This document shows, in pieces, positions 32,816-36,779 of a stretch of 36,779 nucleotides of DNA. Both the position numbers and the translations under genes were made by a program. The stretch comes from Clostridium sp. (GTDB taxonomy: Bacteria > Bacillota > Clostridia > Lachnospirales > Lachnospiraceae), in assembly GCA_023664385.1 (NCBI GenBank), contig JAMPFU010000032.1:1-36779 (forward strand), in the 5' to 3' direction. Each line of letters begins with the position of its first letter. Positions within the stretch are counted from its first letter, which is position 1. Under the pieces are notes generated by a model, which did not search any database, was not told the origin of the DNA, and saw nothing but the letters and a program-made list of their open reading frames with translations.

Positions 32816-34447
32816 TTAATCGTCTTCCTCGCTCATCATATTCATAACCTGACGCTTTCTTGCCAGTTCATCACTTGCCAAATACTCATCGTAGGTCGTC
32901 TGCTTGTCGATAAGACCTGTATTTGTAAGCTCCATAATTCTGTTTGCGGTTGTCTGCACAAACTGATGATCCTGTGACGAGAACAGCACAACACCCGGAA
33001 ACTTGATAAGTCCATTGTTAAGCGCCGTAATGGACTCCATGTCAAGGTGGTTTGTAGGCTCGTCAAGAATCAACACATTAGAACCCATAATCATAAGCTT
33101 TGAGAGCAGGCATCTTACCTTTTCTCCTCCTGATAAAACTTTAACCTTTTTCACGCCGTCCTCACCTGCAAAGAGCATACGTCCAAGGAAGCCCCTTACA
33201 TATGTGGTGTCCTTGTCATCGGAATACTGTGCAAGCCAATCAGCAATAATAAGATCATTGTCAAACTCCTTTGTATTGTCCTTCGGGAAATACCCCTGTG
33301 AGGTTGTAACGCCCCATTTGTAGCTTCCCTCGTCAGGCTCTTCCTCGCCTGCAAGTATTCTAAAAAGCGTGGTTGTCGCTATTGTGTTCGGACCCACAAA
33401 TGCCACCTTGTCATCGTGACCTATCGTAAAGGATATGTTGTCAAGCACCTTAACGCCGTCAATGGTTTTTGATATATTTGATACCGTGAGAACCTCATTT
33501 CCAATTTCTCTTTTCGGTCTGAAATCAATGTACGGGTATTTTCTGCTGGAAGGCTTAATCTCCTCAAGCTCGATTTTCTCAAGCGCCCTCTTACGCGAGG
33601 TTGCTTGCTTTGACTTGGAAGCGTTTGCGGAAAATCTCTGTATAAACTCCTGAAGCTCCTTTATTTTTTCTTCTTTCTTCTTGTTTGCCTCCTTCATCTG
33701 CTTTATCATAAGCTGGCTTGACTCATACCAAAAATCATAATTTCCTGCATAGAGCTGAATTTTGGCATAATCTATATCTGCAATATGCGTACATACTTTA
33801 TTTAAAAAGTATCTGTCGTGTGATACGACAATAACAGTATTTTCAAAATTAATCAGAAACTCCTCCAGCCATGCGATAGCATCGAGGTCCAAATGGTTTG
33901 TAGGCTCGTCAAGTAAAAGCACATCAGGATTTCCGAACAGTGCCTGCGCAAGCAGCACCTTGACTTTAAGGTTTCCATCAAGCTCGCTCATCATTTTATA
34001 ATGTGTGTCGGTATCAACGCCAAGACCATTTAAAAGCGTTGCGGCATCCGCCTCCGCATTCCAGCCGTCCATATCAGCAAATTCCGCCTCAAGCTCTGAC
34101 GCACGCACGCCATCCTCATCGGAAAAATCCTCCTTTGCATATATGGCATCCTTTTCCTTCATGATTTCATAAAGCCTTGCATTACCCATGATGACCGTGT
34201 CCATTACATTATACTCATCATACTTGTAGTGATCCTGCTGAAGCACGGAAAGCCGCTCTCCCGCATTCATAATGATATCGCCTGTTGTTGGTTCCAACGC
34301 ACCTGCTAATATTTTAAGAAATGTTGACTTTCCTGCACCATTTGCACCTATCAGTCCGTAGCAGTTGCCCTCGGTAAACTTTATGTTTACGTCCTCAAAC
34401 AGCGCCTTTTTTCCAAGTCTTAAAGTTACGTTATTTGCACTAATCAT
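32816..34447 (-). CDS. ABC-F family ATPase
   Basis: A 543-residue soluble protein with two ABC domains joined by a basic linker (about 240-310), the layout of ABC-F translation factors that act at the ribosome E site. Domain 1 has Walker A GANGAGKS (34-41) and Walker B VLLLDEPTNHLD; its signature is degenerate (ELDGNLKVKVL instead of LSGGQ). Domain 2 has a good LSGGEKVRCLL and VLILDEPTNHLD, but its Walker A reads GPNTIATTT from residue 352, lacking the Lys (ACA codon at 358). The ATG at 34447 follows AGGAAAGGA; an upstream ATG would add 18 residues. The layout resembles the YkpA/YbiT branch. Resistance is possible but not supported by sequence alone. Confidence 0.93.
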   Translation of the reverse strand: MISANNVTLRLGKKALFEDVNIKFTEGNCYGLIGANGAGKSTFLKILAGALEPTTGDIIMNAGERLSVLQQDHYKYDEYNVMDTVIMGNARLYEIMKEKDAIYAKEDFSDEDGVRASELEAEFADMDGWNAEADAATLLNGLGVDTDTHYKMMSELDGNLKVKVLLAQALFGNPDVLLLDEPTNHLDLDAIAWLEEFLINFENTVIVVSHDRYFLNKVCTHIADIDYAKIQLYAGNYDFWYESSQLMIKQMKEANKKKEEKIKELQEFIQRFSANASKSKQATSRKRALEKIELEEIKPSSRKYPYIDFRPKREIGNEVLTVSNISKTIDGVKVLDNISFTIGHDDKVAFVGPNTIATTTLFRILAGEEEPDEGSYKWGVTTSQGYFPKDNTKEFDNDLIIADWLAQYSDDKDTTYVRGFLGRMLFAGEDGVKKVKVLSGGEKVRCLLSKLMIMGSNVLILDEPTNHLDMESITALNNGLIKFPGVVLFSSQDHQFVQTTANRIMELTNTGLIDKQTTYDEYLASDELARKRQVMNMMSEEDD

Positions 34448-34523
34448 TTTTATATTCCTTTCCTCAGGGCAAAACAGCTTTTTGCTTTGCCACCTTAACA
34501 CTCATATTAAAAACCAACCTTGA

Positions 34524-34552
34524 GTATAACAACCAATGCACGAAGGTGTCAA
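34524..34552 (-). promoter_or_regulatory. ABC-F gene promoter
   Basis: On the minus strand perfect TTGACA (34552-34547), 17 nt, TTATAC (34529-34524), about 70 nt before the start codon. Confidence 0.6.
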
Positions 34553-34567
34553 GAGAAAAGAGAACAT

Positions 34568-34632
34568 AAAAAAGGGCTTGTCATGGGTAAACAACTGTGT
34601 GTCTTAAATCCCTAATGCGACAAGCCCCTTTT
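34568..34632. repeat. Copy A of a ~65-bp inverted repeat element
   Basis: AAAAAGGGCTTGTC...GACAAGCCCCTTTT can form a terminator-like stem (9 perfect bp with A- and T-runs), with a conserved 32-nt interior (ATGGGTAAACAACTGTGTGT and onward). A second copy lies in opposite orientation at 36686-36754. It terminates the small Cys-rich gene in the leftward direction. Confidence 0.8.
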
Positions 34633-34730
34633 CGTGCCTTATGAGCACTTTCATCATTTTGCCTAACAGCATATGCCATTGGACATTTCAAGTTTTCCCT
34701 TTTTCTTACAATATTTGTTGGAAATATTTA

Positions 34731-34922
34731 TTAATTATCCAGTTTTTCTACTATCGGGTCATACAAATCAAGCAGGCAATATTCATCATCAGAAAAATGT
34801 CTGCAATTAAGACAGCTTTTTGATCCCTCCGCTATATTGCAAAAGCAGTCCTTTCTTGTCTTTTTATCATATGCAGAACATCGTTCTGCGACTTCTTCAT
34901 AAACCTGAGCTGAGCTGCGCAT
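34731..34922 (-). CDS. Small cysteine-rich protein
   Basis: A 63-residue soluble protein with six cysteines (C15, C26, C28, C37, C40, C49), including CFC and CLNCRHF pairs that look like a metal-binding ribbon, followed by the acidic DDEYCLLDLYDPIVEKLDN tail. No known family is recognised with confidence. The ATG has AGGAGG 7 nt upstream, so it is very likely translated. It is the last gene of the leftward module with the DUF2442/HTH and HipA-like genes, 86 nt after the former. Confidence 0.72.
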   Translation of the reverse strand: MRSSAQVYEEVAERCSAYDKKTRKDCFCNIAEGSKSCLNCRHFSDDEYCLLDLYDPIVEKLDN

Positions 34923-35008
34923 GGCATTCCCTCCTTATATGTTTTATAAAGGAAGTATTCCACAAAAAAGTATTGTATATTCATGATACAGCCAAGCTAC
35001 ATTTGTAT

Positions 35009-35824
35009 TTATTGCCATAGTCTTTTTAAAATTTCACTTTTTAAATATAATGTATTTTTTCCTGTTGCTTTTATGGGATGAAGCTTGCCACGTTTTGTTA
35101 AATCATCTATGTTTTGTCTTGAGCAGTTCAATATTTTCGCCGTCTCGGCAACATTTACAACCCTTTTTTGTACAAAGCTGCAAAAATCAGAAAGTGCAAG
35201 AGGAACATCCTGTCCCATCTTATATAAATCTGCATCAGGCACTGACAAATTCTCATCCCATGAAACGCCGTAGCCTCCCGGAAGTATCCATGCTTCTGCA
35301 AAATATTCAGGCATTCTAAGCAACACATTAAATCTTTCATTGCTTTTGAAATATGTCTTTAAATCGCATTTCTTTGTTGCTCCATCTGCAAAAAAAACAA
35401 GCATAAAATAATTTTCTAAAGGAACGATATCCGTAACCTTTGTATGAAAACGTCGCTGCACTTCAATAGGAAGCTCCTGCTCGTCAATTCTGACTACATA
35501 GTAATCATCCTGAGCGCACCTGCCCCTTGCCAACATAAGCAAACTGTATTCATCATAAAAATCAAGTTTGTTGTCACGAAGAATCTGTCCTATGTTCTGT
35601 CTGTCTGAAGGCACAACACGCTGCTGAACCCATCTTTTGCTCCAATAGGAATCAATGGTATAGTTACCTTTTTTTAAAAGTGATGATAAAAGCAATGGCA
35701 CCTCCCATGGGTCTGCATTATCAGGAAGCTCAATATAAAAATATTTTTCCCGTTCATAGTAAAACAAATATGCCAAATTTTTCTTTTCCCTGTCGTTTGC
35801 ATCACGAATGGCAAAAATCCTCAT
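35009..35824 (-). CDS. DUF2442-type protein with C-terminal helix-turn-helix
   Basis: A 271-residue protein. The first ~120 residues are unassigned. Residues about 128-203 look like DUF2442 (FFADGATKKCDLKTYF, then PGGYGVSWDENLSVPDADLY). Residues about 221-270 are a MerR/excisionase-like helix-turn-helix (VAETAKILNCSRQNIDDLTK, ending with a wing-like KNTLYLKSE). A DNA-binding regulator or antitoxin role is likely. The ATG at 35824 has GGTGG 7 nt upstream and lies 23 nt inside the HipA-like gene, so the two are coupled. Confidence 0.75.
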   Translation of the reverse strand: MRIFAIRDANDREKKNLAYLFYYEREKYFYIELPDNADPWEVPLLLSSLLKKGNYTIDSYWSKRWVQQRVVPSDRQNIGQILRDNKLDFYDEYSLLMLARGRCAQDDYYVVRIDEQELPIEVQRRFHTKVTDIVPLENYFMLVFFADGATKKCDLKTYFKSNERFNVLLRMPEYFAEAWILPGGYGVSWDENLSVPDADLYKMGQDVPLALSDFCSFVQKRVVNVAETAKILNCSRQNIDDLTKRGKLHPIKATGKNTLYLKSEILKRLWQ

Positions 35825-36623
35825 AGTAACACCACCTTTTCCATATCATATCCCATATTTTTTCTATTAAAGATTCGGGAATAACATTATCCAATCCGTT
35901 AAAAATAATTTTTTTATCAGCTTTTTTCAAGGAATTTAACTTTGGAATCCTATTCCTTGTAATTAATTTTAAGTTTTCCTTTGTGGAGGAGCATCCAATA
36001 AAGGAATTTGTTTTTTTATCCTCCATAACGTCAAACTCGTCAATCTCCTCCTCTGTATGACAACGGCAGAGCAAAGAAATACCGTGGTCAAAAAGAGGAG
36101 CCAATCGAATCGTTTTTTTGCTTCTGTTCCTAAGCACCTCAATATTTGCGCCATGTCTGTCACGGTTTAAAATAATAAAATCTACCACAAGCATCTGATA
36201 AATATAGTCTTCCCAATTATTACGCATACAAAAATCAAAAATGCTTTCACCCTTTTTATGTTCTATATCATAATAGACATCAAGTGCCAGTTTATCTTCT
36301 CCCATCTTCTTAAAATCTGTGGATGCACAAAAAAACGTTTCCTCCCGTTTTTCATTTACCATTACGTCTGCATGAATAAGCTGGTATTTGAGATGTTCAA
36401 TCCCAAGCACATCTAACAGTCTATCCACAATAAGCTCATTGACGCACTCATGCCCCACAATACCGTTTACCGTATCATAATCTGACAGCTTATAGTATGT
36501 CTTAATTCCTCCAAGCACGGAACAGGACTTTAAAAAAGAACCTGCCGTTCCTGATGAATCGCGCACCTTAGACCACGAAAGATGCGTGTAATCCTGTTTT
36601 TCCAATATAATGTCTCTGCTCAT
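35802..36623 (-). CDS. HipA-like Ser/Thr kinase
   Basis: A 273-residue protein with the HipA/CtkA kinase core. Visible are an SSGTAGSFLK P-loop-like turn (23-32), K45 in YYKLS, E59 in GHECVNEL, the catalytic loop NRDRHGAN with D155 and N160, and FDHG with D179 (DFG-equivalent). It is shorter than E. coli HipA (about 440) and lacks its N-terminal domain, resembling HipT-type short kinases. HipA/HipT toxins phosphorylate aminoacyl-tRNA synthetases; here the target is unknown. The ATG at 36623 has GAGGTGG 4-5 nt upstream; an earlier ATG at 36662 has no such site. Its promoter is at 36641-36669. Confidence 0.85.
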   Translation of the reverse strand: MSRDIILEKQDYTHLSWSKVRDSSGTAGSFLKSCSVLGGIKTYYKLSDYDTVNGIVGHECVNELIVDRLLDVLGIEHLKYQLIHADVMVNEKREETFFCASTDFKKMGEDKLALDVYYDIEHKKGESIFDFCMRNNWEDYIYQMLVVDFIILNRDRHGANIEVLRNRSKKTIRLAPLFDHGISLLCRCHTEEEIDEFDVMEDKKTNSFIGCSSTKENLKLITRNRIPKLNSLKKADKKIIFNGLDNVIPESLIEKIWDMIWKRWCYYEDFCHS

Positions 36624-36640
36624 ACAACCACCTCTATTTA

Positions 36641-36669
36641 AAACTACATTAAATATTGTCATATGTCAA
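36641..36669 (-). promoter_or_regulatory. Promoter of the HipA-like module
   Basis: On the minus strand perfect TTGACA (36669-36664), 17 nt, TAGTTT (36646-36641), 18 nt before the ATG. Confidence 0.5.
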
Positions 36670-36685
36670 GTTTTTATTCTAGGAC

Positions 36686-36754
36686 AAAAAAGGAGCTGTC
36701 GCAGTAAGGATTTTAAGGCACATAGTTGTTTACCCATGACAAGCCCTCTTTTCT
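36686..36754. repeat. Copy B of the ~65-bp inverted repeat element
   Basis: Read on the minus strand it matches copy A at roughly 56 of 65 positions, including GGGCTTGTCATGGGTAAACA and the GCGACA end. It lies immediately upstream of the module promoter and ends leftward in a T-run, so it may also terminate a leftward gene beyond the right edge. Confidence 0.8.
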
Positions 36755-36779
36755 TTTGTATTTTTACAACCTGTGCTAT

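Overview
The window reads as a chromosome segment of a low-to-moderate GC Firmicute, most likely a member of the Lachnospiraceae (Clostridia). The evidence is Gram-positive style Shine-Dalgarno sequences (AGGAGG-like) before nearly every gene, TTGACA/TATAAT promoters with 17-nt spacers, the dgt-dnaG-rpoD-trmK-nif3 housekeeping cluster, a class A RNase P RNA, and several families I associate with Lachnospiraceae: the small protein upstream of radA, the Rpn-type nuclease with a Q/E-G repeat tail, and the HipA-like/DUF2442 pair. I cannot name the species. No tRNA, rRNA, CRISPR array, insertion sequence or prophage is visible.

Layout. 1-2953 (leftward): HD phosphohydrolase, radA and a small coupled gene. 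3109-8854 (leftward): an overlapping purM-purN-purD-gntR-clpC unit, in which purine synthesis genes are translationally chained to a GntR regulator and the ClpC unfoldase. 8855-9117: a divergent control region with three copies of a 20-bp box, facing a rightward diguanylate cyclase gene with a LacI-type sensor (9118-11445). 11446-11780: a type I toxin-antitoxin locus with a 26-codon toxin. 11862-14816 (leftward): nitroreductase, coiled-coil repeat protein, thioesterase, metF. 14990-15345: rnpB. 15389-22669 (leftward): uridine-kinase-like nucleoside kinase, nif3, trmK, rpoD, dnaG, dgt. 22873-27518 (leftward): YesL-like membrane protein, then a carbohydrate ABC importer with its lipoprotein receptor. 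27979-29247 (rightward): lysine-rich membrane-anchored protein. 29374-31069 (leftward): Rpn-type nuclease with a degenerate 17-bp repeat array in its leader. 31211-31535: a second type I toxin-antitoxin locus. 31544-34447 (leftward): trpS and an ABC-F protein, separated by a hairpin-rich spacer. 34568-36754: a three-gene leftward module (HipA-like kinase, DUF2442/HTH protein, small Cys-rich protein) bracketed by two inverted copies of a ~65-bp repeat.

The most interesting items are not in the large genes. First, there are two paralogous par/Fst-like type I toxin-antitoxin loci, each with a tiny hydrophobic peptide mRNA and a convergent antisense RNA that share a bidirectional terminator. Second, a three-copy operator-like box places purM and the diguanylate cyclase under what looks like one regulator, a possible link between purine/GTP supply and c-di-GMP. 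Third, a compact HipA-like kinase module is framed by inverted repeats. All functions are inferred from sequence reading alone; no database search or folding program was run.
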